A DNA stretch of 64,000 nucleotides from Verrucomicrobiia bacterium. Lineage in GTDB: Bacteria > Verrucomicrobiota > Verrucomicrobiia > Opitutales > Cerasicoccaceae. Both the position numbers and the translations under genes were made by a program. Under the pieces are notes generated by a model. That model was not told where the DNA came from. It made no database searches and was given only the letters and a program-made list of their open reading frames with translations. The DNA lies in assembly GCA_030432235.1 (NCBI GenBank), contig JAUIHT010000001.1, forward strand, positions 1,364,001 to 1,428,000. The letters run 5' to 3'. How positions within the stretch are numbered: position 1 is the stretch's first letter; each line of letters opens with the position of its first letter. Below are positions 27,293-35,863 of this stretch, in pieces.

Positions 27293-28672
27293 TCAGGCTT
27301 TCAATGCGACAAAGCGTGCCAGCTTGTTGGTTTCGGGGTGGCGGGGCAACGTCTCGACGATGCGAACGCCTATTTGTGCTCCTGAAAGACCAGCCTCTGC
27401 AAGGTTGTTGCGGAGCGCTTTCTCGATGAGCTGGGTGTCCATTTTCTGGTGGCTGACGAGGTCAACCTCCGCGCCGCCGGGAGTTTGCCGCACCTGGTAT
27501 TCAATGATGGCGGCGTGTTGCCCGAGGACGTCCCGGAAGACCAGCGGGTGGATTTTCACGTTGCCCGGATAGGCGAACCACACATCGGCACGGCCTCGAA
27601 TCTCGGTGATGCGGCGATAGGCGGGCGCGTTCCGGCCGGTGGTTCCGGTGATGACCGGCGAATCGGTCAGCACATAGCGGATCATGGGCAAGGCTTTGCC
27701 GTAAAGACCGGTAACGATAAGGTGGTTGGCGGGTCCGTCCTCGATGAGCTTGCCGTCGGCGTCGGCGGCTTCGAAAATGTTACAATCCTCGGAGAGCACC
27801 ATTCCCTCGATGGCGTCGCTCTCGATGGCGGCCAGTCCGATCTCGACGCAGCCCCAGCTATTGTGGATGTCGATGCCCCAGGCTTTGCGTGCCTGATGTC
27901 GGGCTTCGTCGGTCAGCGGCTCGGAGTTGACCGAGATGCGGCTGAGGTCGATTTTCAAATGACCTTCGAGCGCCTCAGCGCAGAGCTCTTCCACAAGAGA
28001 GGAATAGCCCACGAGGCGATCGGGCTGAAATTCGTTGAGACCCCGGACGATGTCGCCGATGGGCGTGCTGGCAGGAAAGACGCTTACCTCGCGCTGGGGG
28101 TCGGGCGAAACCGGGAAAACCATGCGGCTGGCGTGCAGGTAGCTGCCTGAGCAAATCACTGCGGTGCGGCGTGGTCGGTCGGGCGGTCTCTGCGCATCCA
28201 GTTGGGCCTCGAAGCGATACTGGATGCCTGCCGTGGCCATAAAGAGGTCTTCGTCCCAGATGAAAAGCCCGCGATGCCCGGACGAGCCGCCGGTGGCCGA
28301 CAGGTAGTATTTGTCGGCGAAGTAGGGGTTTGTCTCGTGGTCGTCGCGCAGCGCTGCCAGGTGGGCGTTGGCCTTGGCTTTGGTCAGCGCCGGGTCGGTC
28401 ACAAGGTCGTCCCAATGCTCCATGATCTCCGCCTTGGTGATGGGCGGAATGCTTGGCAGGTCCTTCAGCGTGAAGTCCGCCGAATCGATATCCTTCAGGC
28501 GCTCGGCCTGGTAGGGCGAATGTGCCTTGGCGTAGGCCAGTAGGGCGCGCAGCCGCTGTGTCTGCTCGGCCTCGATTTGTTCCCGGGACCAGTCCAGGTG
28601 CGCAATCAGCTCAGGCAAACCCTCACGGAAGCGGGTAATCCAGCGGTCATGAATTCGTTCGAAGGAATTCAT
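27293..28672 (-). CDS. Phenylacetate-CoA ligase (PaaK)-like adenylate-forming enzyme
   Basis: 459 residues. YYLSATGGSSGHRGLFIWD (about 126-144) is the Ser/Thr/Gly-rich ATP-binding loop of adenylating enzymes. IDIHNSWGCVEIGLAA is motif A5, LIVTGLYGKALPMIRYVLTD carries the conserved Asp, and ITEIRGRADVWF is the hinge region. It activates a carboxylate as acyl-AMP, probably for CoA. The acid is unknown. It ends 24 bases upstream of nothing related by sequence, but hpnH follows on the other side in the same direction: this gene lies downstream of hpnH with a 23-base gap, so the two are likely cotranscribed. Confidence 0.8.
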   Translation of the reverse strand: MNSFERIHDRWITRFREGLPELIAHLDWSREQIEAEQTQRLRALLAYAKAHSPYQAERLKDIDSADFTLKDLPSIPPITKAEIMEHWDDLVTDPALTKAKANAHLAALRDDHETNPYFADKYYLSATGGSSGHRGLFIWDEDLFMATAGIQYRFEAQLDAQRPPDRPRRTAVICSGSYLHASRMVFPVSPDPQREVSVFPASTPIGDIVRGLNEFQPDRLVGYSSLVEELCAEALEGHLKIDLSRISVNSEPLTDEARHQARKAWGIDIHNSWGCVEIGLAAIESDAIEGMVLSEDCNIFEAADADGKLIEDGPANHLIVTGLYGKALPMIRYVLTDSPVITGTTGRNAPAYRRITEIRGRADVWFAYPGNVKIHPLVFRDVLGQHAAIIEYQVRQTPGGAEVDLVSHQKMDTQLIEKALRNNLAEAGLSGAQIGVRIVETLPRHPETNKLARFVALKA

Positions 28673-28695
28673 AACCTAACAGCTGCATGCCAAGA

Positions 28696-29895
28696 CTAAT
28701 TCCGTTTGGCCAGCTCCTGGTCGCTCTTGGGAGAAGACTGACCGCGGGCGGCGAGTTGCTCCATGAGCTCGTCCTTGCCGGACTTGGTGGCCTCACCCTC
28801 GGGCTGGGTGGCGCAGGCGTGCGCGCCCATGTAGGGCTTCTGGTTGTCGAAGGCTTCGAGCTCTTCGGCGGTAAAGGTAGCCGGGCGGTTGAAGGTCTTG
28901 GCCGCCTTGAGCAGGCGCAGGCCGCCGGAGATGGAGAAGGCGTCGTCCACGGCGGAGGCTTCGTAGCCGCAGTGCACCATGCAGTTCTTGCAGCGCGGGT
29001 CGGTGCCTTTCTGGCCGTAGCGGGGCCAGTCGGTGGTGTCGATCAGCTCCTGGAAGCTGCGCACGTAGCCGTCCGCCAGGAGATAGCAGGGCTTCTGCCA
29101 GCCGAAGACGTTGTAGGTCGGGTTGCCCCAGGGGGTGCAGTCGTAGTCGATGTCCCCACGGAGGAAGGCGAGGAAGTTGGGGGAGTGGTTGAAGCGCCAC
29201 TCGTCCTTGCCGTCGCCGAAAATCTTTTTGAAGAGCGTCTTGGTGATGTTGCGCTCAAGGAAGATGTCCTGTTCGGGCGCCTTTTCGTAGGCGTAGCCGG
29301 GGGACACCATCATGCCCTCGACGCCGACGGTCATGAGCTCGTCGAAGAACTCGCGCACACGGGCGGGATTGGCGGTGTTGAAAAGGGTGGTGTTGGTGGT
29401 CACGCGGAAGCCCATGTCGACGGCCTTCTTGATGGCCGACAGGGCGATCTCGTAGGTGCCGTCGCGGCAGACGGACTTGTCGTGCTCTTCCTTGAGCCCG
29501 TCCATGTGGACAGAGAACGAGAGCTGCTTGTTGGGCGTGAACTTCTTCAACGCGCGCTCCAGCAGGAGGGCGTTGGTGCAAAGGTAAATGTAGCGGCCCT
29601 GCTTGATGAGGCCCTCGACGATGTCCTGAATTTCCGGGTGGATGAGCGGCTCGCCCCCGGCGATGGAGACGATGGGCGCGCCACACTCCTCAGCTGCGGC
29701 CAGGGCTTTTTCCGCGCTGACGCGCTTTTTCAGGACGTGCTCGGGGAACTGGATTTTCCCGCAGCCTTCGCAGGCCAGGTTGCAGCGGAAGAGTGGCTCA
29801 AGCATCAGCACAAGCGGATAACGCTTGTTGCGCTTTACTTTCTGGGTGAGCACGTATTTGGCGACCGTGTAGGCCTGGGAAACGGGAACTGGCAT
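28696..29895 (-). CDS. hpnH: Adenosyl-hopene transferase (radical SAM, hopanoid side chain)
   Basis: 399 residues. LMLEPLFRCNLACEGCGKIQ gives the radical-SAM cluster at Cys38, Cys42 and Cys45 with the HpnH-type preceding MLEPLF. VSIAGGEPLIHPEI is the SAM-binding motif and YDCTPWGNPTYNVFGWQKPC is typical of HpnH. The enzyme joins adenosyl to diploptene, the first step toward extended C35 hopanoids. The polar C-terminal tail of about 40 residues is extra. No squalene-hopene cyclase or other hpn gene is in the window. Downstream, 23 bases away, is the PaaK-like gene. Confidence 0.92.
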   Translation of the reverse strand: MPVPVSQAYTVAKYVLTQKVKRNKRYPLVLMLEPLFRCNLACEGCGKIQFPEHVLKKRVSAEKALAAAEECGAPIVSIAGGEPLIHPEIQDIVEGLIKQGRYIYLCTNALLLERALKKFTPNKQLSFSVHMDGLKEEHDKSVCRDGTYEIALSAIKKAVDMGFRVTTNTTLFNTANPARVREFFDELMTVGVEGMMVSPGYAYEKAPEQDIFLERNITKTLFKKIFGDGKDEWRFNHSPNFLAFLRGDIDYDCTPWGNPTYNVFGWQKPCYLLADGYVRSFQELIDTTDWPRYGQKGTDPRCKNCMVHCGYEASAVDDAFSISGGLRLLKAAKTFNRPATFTAEELEAFDNQKPYMGAHACATQPEGEATKSGKDELMEQLAARGQSSPKSDQELAKRN

Positions 29896-29970
29896 AAAGG
29901 TTGTTGGTTATGTAGCTATCGCGCCCTCTGTCAAGCTAACGCCGTGCCGGATCGGACGCGGGTTTTGAGG

Positions 29971-30441
29971 CTAAAACACTTCTAAAATCTTCCCCGGGTT
30001 GCCGTTGGGCAGTTTGAAGTCCGCCCCGGCGGCTTTGCCGGCGATGGCGGCCCCGATGGGGGACTGCCCGGTCACCACAGTGACCTCGGTGCCGTCGACG
30101 TCCAGCGTCTCGCCACCACCGGCGGGTGCCAGGTAAAACCACTCGGTGAAGCGGCCCAGGCGCACCTTGACCAGCGCCCCGCGCAGGACGGTCTCCCGCG
30201 GCATGGTGAGCTCGTCCCGGTAGCCTTCGACGGCGTTGACGGCGTCGGCGAGTTCGCGGGCCTGGGCGGCTTGGCCGGCGGCCAGGTAAGAGGCCTCCAG
30301 CCCCTGGGTGTCGTATTTGGACTCCGCCCGGGACTCCTCGTTGGTGGCGTAGTCGGCGGCTTCCTTGGAGGCGCCCACGGCGGCATCCAACTCCTGCTGG
30401 AGCTTGGCCCGGAGGGCTTCAAACACGGCGGTCTTATCCAT
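29971..30441 (-). CDS. GreA/GreB-like protein (C-terminal Gre domain)
   Basis: 156 residues from ATG 30441. An N-terminal helical stretch with ASKEAADYATNEESRAESKYDTQGLEASYLA resembles the Gre coiled coil in abbreviated form. The C-terminal part, including TGQSPIGAAIAGKAAGADF, matches the FKBP-like Gre domain (consensus SPIGxALLGKxxGD). Gre factors reactivate backtracked RNA polymerase through acidic residues at the coiled-coil tip; whether this protein keeps that activity is uncertain. It lies 75 bases upstream of hpnH on the same strand. Confidence 0.75.
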   Translation of the reverse strand: MDKTAVFEALRAKLQQELDAAVGASKEAADYATNEESRAESKYDTQGLEASYLAAGQAAQARELADAVNAVEGYRDELTMPRETVLRGALVKVRLGRFTEWFYLAPAGGGETLDVDGTEVTVVTGQSPIGAAIAGKAAGADFKLPNGNPGKILEVF

Positions 30442-30480
30442 CGACACAGGATCGCACGTTCCCGCCCCCGGTTAAAAGCA

Positions 30481-30506
30481 CAAAAAAGCCCCGGCGGACC
30501 GGGGCT
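30481..30506 (-). terminator. Intrinsic terminator after the SRPBCC gene
   Basis: On the minus strand AGCCCCGG-tccg-CCGGGGCT (30506-30487) forms a perfect 8-bp stem followed by TTTTTT. It lies 23 bases past the stop of the SRPBCC gene and ends the ArsR-SRPBCC operon. Confidence 0.85.
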
Positions 30507-30528
30507 CTTGGGAAAAATGGAGGCGGCT

Positions 30529-30978
30529 TTAGGCCACGAATCCCTGCAGGCGATCGAAGCTGTCGGTCCAGCCTTCCTTGAAGCCGTCGCAGAGCTCCTG
30601 CGCGGGCACTTCGGAGTGGACGAGCTCCAGCTCGCTGCCGCCTTCGACCTCACGGAAGTTCACCGTCACGAGGGTGGGGGGCATGCTTTCCATGTCCGCG
30701 TTACCCGTCCAGACGAAGGTAAAGACGAGTTTGGCAGGCGGCTCGATGGTGCGGATTTCGCCGCAGAGTGTGATTTGGCCCATGTCCGGGCGGTCGATGG
30801 TGATGTGGTAGGCGCCGCCGAGCTGGGGCTCCACCTTGGCGGAGACTCCCTTGGAGTTGTGGCAGCCGAACCACTTCACGAGTTGGTCGGGTTCGGTCCA
30901 GGCGGCGAAGAGTCGTTCCCGGGACACGGCGTAGGTGCGCTTGAGTTCAAGCTTCAGCAGGTTTGCTGTCGTCGTCAT
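30529..30978 (-). CDS. SRPBCC (AHSA1-like) domain protein
   Basis: 149 residues from ATG 30978. LKRTYAVSRERLFAAWTEPDQLVKWF is the standard start of AHSA1-type START-fold proteins, with GGAYHITI and LVFTFVW further on and the C-terminal helix GFKEGWTDSFDRLQGFV. These small hydrophobic-pocket proteins are often encoded directly after an ArsR repressor, as here, where the genes overlap by 32 bases. The ligand is unknown. Confidence 0.9.
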   Translation of the reverse strand: MTTTANLLKLELKRTYAVSRERLFAAWTEPDQLVKWFGCHNSKGVSAKVEPQLGGAYHITIDRPDMGQITLCGEIRTIEPPAKLVFTFVWTGNADMESMPPTLVTVNFREVEGGSELELVHSEVPAQELCDGFKEGWTDSFDRLQGFVA

Positions 30979-31330
30979 GATCTTGGTTGGTTTGGTGGTT
31001 GGTATTTGAGGATTCCTGAAGAAAGGAATCGAGAGCGTCCAAATTATTATCCCAGAAGGCGCGGTACTGCTCCAGCCAGCCGGTGGCCTCGGCCAGTGGC
31101 GCGGCCTCAATGGTCAGGTAGTGTTCGCGGCCCCGCTTTTCGCGGCGGAGGAGGTTGGCCCTTTCCAAGACCCGCAGATGCTTGGAGATGGCGGGGCCGG
31201 AAATCTTAAAAGCCTGCGCGACCTCCGAGACGATGCGTTCGCCGTCGTGCAACATACCCAGGATACCCCGCCGGGTAGGGTCCGCCAGGGCGGAGAAGAC
31301 ATCGTTTAAAATGAGCGGATTATTAACCAT
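30947..31330 (-). CDS. ArsR family transcriptional repressor of the ArsR-SRPBCC pair
   Basis: 127 residues. FSALADPTRRGILGMLHDGE begins the winged-helix domain; VAQAFKISGPAISKHLRVLERANLLRR holds the recognition helix and wing. It lacks the CxC metal site. Its ATG lies inside a perfect palindrome TTAACC-N4-GGTTAA and a second copy lies 52 bases upstream, so autorepression is likely. The gene overlaps the SRPBCC gene by 32 bases. Confidence 0.92.
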   Translation of the reverse strand: MVNNPLILNDVFSALADPTRRGILGMLHDGERIVSEVAQAFKISGPAISKHLRVLERANLLRREKRGREHYLTIEAAPLAEATGWLEQYRAFWDNNLDALDSFLQESSNTNHQTNQDHDDDSKPAEA

Positions 31331-31338
31331 TGGGTTAA
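31323..31338. promoter_or_regulatory. Palindromic operator 1 at the ArsR start codon
   Basis: TTAACC-attg-GGTTAA, a perfect 6+6 palindrome with a 4-base spacer. It covers the ATG of the ArsR gene. The same sequence pattern recurs at 31375-31390. Confidence 0.72.
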
Positions 31339-31374
31339 GTGTTTATCAGGGTATGCGCGAGCGCAAGAAAAAAC

Positions 31375-31390
31375 TTAACCTTTTGGTTAA
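31375..31390. promoter_or_regulatory. Palindromic operator 2 upstream of the ArsR gene
   Basis: TTAACC-tttt-GGTTAA, with the same arms and spacer length as operator 1. Centre-to-centre distance is 52 bases, about five helical turns, so two dimers would sit on the same DNA face. Confidence 0.72.
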
Positions 31391-31489
31391 TTATTATGCT
31401 TCAGCAGTAAATCGTCCGTGAATGCTTTTTTCGTGATAGCCTCACTGCCCATTTCGTCTAGGTTGCCTTTGAATCTCATTCCGACCCCC

Positions 31490-32380
31490 ATGAATAGTAG
31501 ACGCCCAGTAGTCCTCGATACCGACACCTTCAACGAAGTCGACGATCAGTTCGCGCTCGCGCACTTGCTCCTGTCGCCCGAGCAATGCGACCTGCAGGCC
31601 GTCTATGCGGCGCCGTTCTTTAACAAGCGCAGTAGCGGCCCGGAGCAGGGCATGGAGCTTAGCTATCAGGAGATTTTCAAGGTTCTGAGCTTCTTCACTC
31701 TTGAGGAGCCGCCGCCGGTCTACCGGGGCAGCAAACAATTCATGCGGGGGCCGGACACGCCTGTCGAAAGTGAGGCGGCGACGGACCTTATCGAAAAAGC
31801 CCGCGCTGCTGCGGCCAAGGGAGGGATTCTGCATGTGCTGACTATCGGCGCGTGTACCAATGTCGCCTCTGCTATTCTATTGGCGCCGGACATCGCCAAG
31901 CACATCCGTGTGGTCTGGCTGGGCGGACATGCCCCGTACTGGCCGCATACGAACGAGTTTAACCTGCAGGGCGATTTGCATGCCTCGCGTGTGTTGATGG
32001 AGGCCCGTGCGCCGCTGGTGCTGGTGCCGTGTCTGCCGATGGCTTCGCACCTGCTCATCTCTGTGGCGGAGCTGGATGCCAGCCTGGCGCCGTACAGTGA
32101 GCTCGGGCAATACCTTACGGATATCGTGCGGGACTACGAGGGCGATCCTCTGGGCTGGTCCAAGGAAATTTGGGACATCGCTGTCAGCGCCTGGGCGGTG
32201 AATCCATCCTGGTTTACTATGCAACGGCAGCCTGCGCCCAGAATCACGGACGATTTGAAGTGGCAGCCCGACGATAGCCGCCCCGAAATCGAGGTGGCCC
32301 TCCGCCTCGACCGGGATGCCATCTTTGCGGACTTCTACACCAAGTGCAAAGAGGCCCGAGAGGCGGGCGTACTGGCCTGA
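31490..32380 (+). CDS. Nucleoside hydrolase-like protein (IUNH fold)
   Basis: 296 residues from ATG 31490. VVLDTDTFNEVDDQFALAHL is the calcium-binding N-terminal motif, in the variant form DTDTFNEVDD rather than DxDPGxDD. ILHVLTIGACTNVASAIL and VVWLGGHAPYWP with NEFNLQGDLHASRVLM are the later conserved blocks, with the N and D that contact ribose and calcium. It should release a base from a nucleoside-like substrate. The variant motif marks a separate branch whose substrate is not evident. It is divergent from the ArsR gene. Confidence 0.83.
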   Translation: MNSRRPVVLDTDTFNEVDDQFALAHLLLSPEQCDLQAVYAAPFFNKRSSGPEQGMELSYQEIFKVLSFFTLEEPPPVYRGSKQFMRGPDTPVESEAATDLIEKARAAAAKGGILHVLTIGACTNVASAILLAPDIAKHIRVVWLGGHAPYWPHTNEFNLQGDLHASRVLMEARAPLVLVPCLPMASHLLISVAELDASLAPYSELGQYLTDIVRDYEGDPLGWSKEIWDIAVSAWAVNPSWFTMQRQPAPRITDDLKWQPDDSRPEIEVALRLDRDAIFADFYTKCKEAREAGVLA

Positions 32381-32467
32381 AAAAGCGGTCAGTCATTGGA
32401 GGGCAGAGAAAGAAGGTCGCGATTTCTGTTTCCAAGCGCGCGATCTCTCTTCTGAATACGCCGCTTC

Positions 32468-34429
32468 ATGTTGCAAGTGTCACGACTGAGCAAGGCCTAC
32501 GGGGGCCAGGTGCTGTTCGAGGAGGCGTCCTTCCGCATTGAGCGGGGGCAGCGCGTGGCGCTGGTCGGCCCCAACGGCGCGGGCAAGTCCACGCTCTTCG
32601 GCATGGTGCTGGGCGATGTCGAGCCCGACAGCGGCGAGGTCATCCGCGAGGGCAAGCCCAGTGTCGGCCACCTGCCGCAGGAGACCGCTCCGCGCGAAGG
32701 CGAGACCGTCATCGAAATCGCCGCTGGGGTAACTCCCGAGCATGCCGCGCTGCGCAAGACCATCGGTGACTGTGAGCGGGCAGGTGACCGTGACAGCGAG
32801 GCCTACCACGCAGCCGTCGCACGCTACACGGAGCTGGGCGGCTATCAGACCGAGGCCTTGGCCAAACGCATCCTGGCCGGGCTGGCCTTTCGCGCCAGCG
32901 ACTACGACAAGGCGGCCAGCAGCCTGAGCGGCGGCTGGGTCATGCGTGCGCATCTGGCACGGCTTCTCACCGCCGAGCCGGACCTGCTCATGCTGGACGA
33001 GCCGACCAATCATTTGGATTTGGAAAGCCTCGGCTGGTTTCAAAACTACCTGCGTAACTACCCCGGCGCGATTTTGCTCATCAGCCACGACCGCGCGTTT
33101 TTGAATGCTCTCGTGAGCGATGTGATGGAGATTCGCCACCACCGCGTGCACCATTACAAGGGCAACTACGACGACTATCTGGTCGAGGCCAAGGCCCGCG
33201 AGGAGCAGCAGATGGCCGCTTTCAAAAGCCAGCAGCGCAAGGTCGAGCAGTTGGAAAGATTTATCGAGCGCTTCGGCGCCAAAAACACCAAGGCCACGCA
33301 GGCCAAGAGCAAGCAGAAGCAGCTCGACAAGATGGAGCGTGTCGAGGCTCCGCTGGCGGCGGAGAAGACCATCCACGTGAAGTTCCCGCAGCCCGCGCCC
33401 AGCGGCCAGCGCGTCATCACACTGGAGGGCGTTCACTTCGCCTACGGCGACCACGTCGTCTATCGCGGCATCGACTTTCAGGTGGAGAAGGGGCAGCGCA
33501 CCGTGTTGGTCGGGCCCAACGGCGCGGGAAAATCCACGTTGATAAAATTGCTCGCCGGGGCGCTGACGCCGGTGCAGGGCGCACGCACGCTCGGGCACCA
33601 CGTCACCGTCGGCTACTATGCGCAGAGTCGTCTCGACATGCTTGACCCGTCGCGCTCGGTCCTCGACGAGGTATTGTCCATCAACCGTCCCGTGACTGAT
33701 CAGCAGGCGCGCACCGTGCTTGGCTCGTTCCTCTTTCGCGGGGACGCGGTCTTCAAGCCGGTCGGGGTTTTGTCGGGCGGAGAGAAGTCGCGACTGGCCT
33801 TGGTGAAAATTCTTTTGGACCCACCGAACTTCCTGCTCATGGACGAGCCCACCACGCACCTCGACATGGCTAGTATCGACGCCCTCATCCAGGCGCTCAT
33901 GGACTACACCGGCACGTTGCTCTTCATCAGTCACGACGTGTACTTCATCCGGCAACTGGCCAAAACCGTGCTGCGCATCAGCGCGGGTGAGCTCACCCCC
34001 TACGCGGGTGATTACGACTACTACCTGCACAAAAGCGAGGCCACCGACGCCCGCGCGGCCCTCACCAGTGGCGAAAAGCTTTCCAACGACAGGCCCGATG
34101 AGCAAGGTAGGGCGCAGCCTACTGGCAAGCCGCTCGATGCCTCTCCGGACAACGCCCCCAAATCCAAAGACCAAAAACGCGCCGAGGCCGAGGCCCGCCA
34201 GGCCCGTGCGAAAATCCGCGCCGTTGTCGACCGCCTCGAAGAGCAAATTATGTCCTTGGAAGAAAAGCAAAAAGCACTCACCGAAAAACTCGAAGACCCC
34301 AGTCTCTACGAAGGCAACTCCAGCGAAGTCATGCAGCTCAACCGCGACCTCATGGCCATCAACGACGAACTGGAACAACTAAACGAAAAGTGGCTCGAAG
34401 AAACCGAACACCTGGAAGCGATGGTGTAG
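32468..34429 (+). CDS. ABC-F family ATPase (ribosome-associated type)
   Basis: 653 residues with two ABC domains and no membrane segment. First domain: Walker A GPNGAGKST at 34-42, signature LSGGW, Walker B LLMLDEPTNHLD. A linker with RFGAKNTKATQAKSKQKQL follows, which is the ABC-F P-site arm region. The second domain has Walker A GPNGAGKSTLIKLL, signature LSGGEKSRLAL and Walker B LLMDEPTTHLD. The C-terminal coiled coil (about 555-653) is typical of the Uup/YheS branch. These proteins act on the ribosome E site. The 3' end of this gene recurs in partial copies at 35047, 36841 and 37877. Confidence 0.93.
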   Translation: MLQVSRLSKAYGGQVLFEEASFRIERGQRVALVGPNGAGKSTLFGMVLGDVEPDSGEVIREGKPSVGHLPQETAPREGETVIEIAAGVTPEHAALRKTIGDCERAGDRDSEAYHAAVARYTELGGYQTEALAKRILAGLAFRASDYDKAASSLSGGWVMRAHLARLLTAEPDLLMLDEPTNHLDLESLGWFQNYLRNYPGAILLISHDRAFLNALVSDVMEIRHHRVHHYKGNYDDYLVEAKAREEQQMAAFKSQQRKVEQLERFIERFGAKNTKATQAKSKQKQLDKMERVEAPLAAEKTIHVKFPQPAPSGQRVITLEGVHFAYGDHVVYRGIDFQVEKGQRTVLVGPNGAGKSTLIKLLAGALTPVQGARTLGHHVTVGYYAQSRLDMLDPSRSVLDEVLSINRPVTDQQARTVLGSFLFRGDAVFKPVGVLSGGEKSRLALVKILLDPPNFLLMDEPTTHLDMASIDALIQALMDYTGTLLFISHDVYFIRQLAKTVLRISAGELTPYAGDYDYYLHKSEATDARAALTSGEKLSNDRPDEQGRAQPTGKPLDASPDNAPKSKDQKRAEAEARQARAKIRAVVDRLEEQIMSLEEKQKALTEKLEDPSLYEGNSSEVMQLNRDLMAINDELEQLNEKWLEETEHLEAMV

Positions 34430-34433
34430 GGGG

Positions 34434-34985
34434 CTAGGGGCCTTGGTGATATTTTCCTAAAGTTCTAACTGTGTATGTTGAAGTATGGCCTTTTATGGGG
34501 ATGCTTGAACCCAGTTCGTAGGTATCTCTCATATTATCGAAAGCTTCTCTGGATATCCACATGAGTGAGTTGTAACGAAAACTTCCTGAAAAGCCGCGTC
34601 TGTCTTCACCCTCAACTAAGGGCTTTTCGAAAGTGATATAAAAGCTAGCGGTTTTTCCTGAAAATGAGGGAGACCCAATGTAGTGCTCATTGAATCTTTC
34701 GAAAGAGAATGTGCCACTCTCGAACAAGCTGATATTCTTTTTTAAATATTCATGAAACCTTTCTGGCTCATATATCCCTAAATCGCAGATAAGTACATTT
34801 TCTTTGCTGGGCGAATCTGTGAATATCGCAATTCGTTTCAAATCCAGGTCATAATAATACTCATTCCCAACGAACTCAGTCTTCTCCTTGTCGCTCTTTT
34901 CAAAAATTACGATAGCGATAACTATTAGGACGAAAACAATACCGCACCACTTAACGACCTGCTTTAATTCTGATTTGAAACTCAT
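34434..34985 (-). CDS. Hypothetical membrane-anchored protein (cargo A next to the ABC-F 3' end)
   Basis: 183 residues. One hydrophobic segment near the N-terminus (VVKWCGIVFVLIVIAIVIF, about 10-28) with no cleavage site suggests an anchor with the rest outside. No family is recognised. The gene is much richer in AT than its neighbours, a sign of foreign origin. It faces the ABC-F gene and its TAG stop (34436-34434) lies four bases from the ABC-F TAG stop, in the sequence TAGGGGGCTA. Confidence 0.7.
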   Translation of the reverse strand: MSFKSELKQVVKWCGIVFVLIVIAIVIFEKSDKEKTEFVGNEYYYDLDLKRIAIFTDSPSKENVLICDLGIYEPERFHEYLKKNISLFESGTFSFERFNEHYIGSPSFSGKTASFYITFEKPLVEGEDRRGFSGSFRYNSLMWISREAFDNMRDTYELGSSIPIKGHTSTYTVRTLGKYHQGP

Positions 34986-35046
34986 TTATTTAATGGGATT
35001 AAGCACTTAATTCCATGCAATCAATGATCTTCACTTTGTGCTAGAT

Positions 35047-35103
35047 TTCAACGTCCAATGGCTCGAAGCAACTGGGCGGCTAGAGGCGATGGTTTAGGGG
35101 CTA
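35047..35103 (+). repeat. Partial copy (tail 2) of the ABC-F 3' end
   Basis: In the plus frame this reads FNVQWLEATGRLEAMV then TAG, against LNEKWLEETEHLEAMV then TAG at the end of the ABC-F gene. The stop is followed by GGGCTA, and CTA is the reverse of the stop codon of the minus-strand gene at 35101-35697. There is no start codon or upstream domain, so it is a remnant rather than a gene. Confidence 0.8.
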
Positions 35104-35697
35104 AGGCCTCGGGCGTTTCATTGCATCATAGTACTCCTCGGCTTTCGCTTGGGCGTTTTTGATGACAGTATTCCATTCTTCTACGGTTTGAACGTCTTGC
35201 AGATCGTTTTCCCAAGAAAACGCAGCGTTTTGTCCTGCGGATACTAGGGATGTATCCCCAGAGAAGTCTTTAAGTAAGGTTTCGGGAAACCAGATATCCA
35301 TAAGTTCTATCGTCGTTATGAGTGGAGCGGTTTCCCGGGTAGTCTCTGATAGCCGGTAGGAAAGGCCTATGATAGCCTTCCGTTGCCTAAATAGGACCCC
35401 TTCAGCAGTCATGCCGCATCCTATGCCACCGCCCCAAATGCCACCGATGGAACGACCAAAGCCACCCGTTTTATAGACATGTTCGCAGGGATGACCAAAT
35501 ACTTCCTCGTAACGGGGATAACCTTCGTCGCGAAGCTTGGACTTCCGGTAAAAAGTTACTCCGCAGAATTGCTCCTCGACCACATGGTAGTCTCGAAGGC
35601 AGTAAATGCAGGTTTTACCGTAGTCATAGGTTTGGAATAGGAGACCCGCGAAAAAGACTCCAATGAGGATAGCAACGGCAATGAGTAGTTTCTTCAT
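35101..35697 (-). CDS. Hypothetical exported or membrane-anchored protein (cargo B)
   Basis: 198 residues. LLIAVAILIGVFFAGLLF at the N-terminus is a signal peptide or anchor. The mature part begins with a CIYCLRDYHVVEEQFCG cysteine cluster and has a Gly-rich stretch (FGRSIGGIWGGGIGCG). I recognise no family. It is AT-rich. Its TAG stop lies in the TAGGGGCTA motif shared with tail 2, three bases from the tail's own stop. Confidence 0.68.
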   Translation of the reverse strand: MKKLLIAVAILIGVFFAGLLFQTYDYGKTCIYCLRDYHVVEEQFCGVTFYRKSKLRDEGYPRYEEVFGHPCEHVYKTGGFGRSIGGIWGGGIGCGMTAEGVLFRQRKAIIGLSYRLSETTRETAPLITTIELMDIWFPETLLKDFSGDTSLVSAGQNAAFSWENDLQDVQTVEEWNTVIKNAQAKAEEYYDAMKRPRP

Positions 35698-35765
35698 CGC
35701 AGTACTATTATATCACATTCAGTGAAAGTTTGCTGTTTTGGTGGCAGGCAACTTCATGCCGTAGG

Positions 35766-35804
35766 CTGGCAGATTCAATATGCTGGTTGGCAAATTGAAT
35801 GCGC
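35766..35804. repeat. Two imperfect 18-base direct repeats
   Basis: CTGGCAGATTCAATATGC (35766-35783) and TTGGCAAATTGAATGCGC (35787-35804) match at 13 of 18 positions, in the 166-base gap between cargo B and the SMP-30 gene. The rest of that gap shows nothing recognisable. Confidence 0.3.
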
Positions 35805-35863
35805 TCATGAGCCAAATAAATCCGCTCGTCTGCGAAATCGCTCAGCCGCTTTGAATCTTACTC

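Noticed and set aside
28687-29985. 432-codon plus-strand frame opposite hpnH
   Set aside because: Low-complexity Gly/Val/Ala composition; hpnH on the minus strand has all its cluster cysteines.
32480-34378. 632-codon open frame opposite the ABC-F gene
   Set aside because: It mirrors the codon structure of the ABC-F gene and contains no domain motif.
35766-35804. Possible CRISPR-like array from the two 18-base repeats
   Set aside because: Only two imperfect units with a 3-base gap; no spacers of regular length and no cas genes anywhere in the window.
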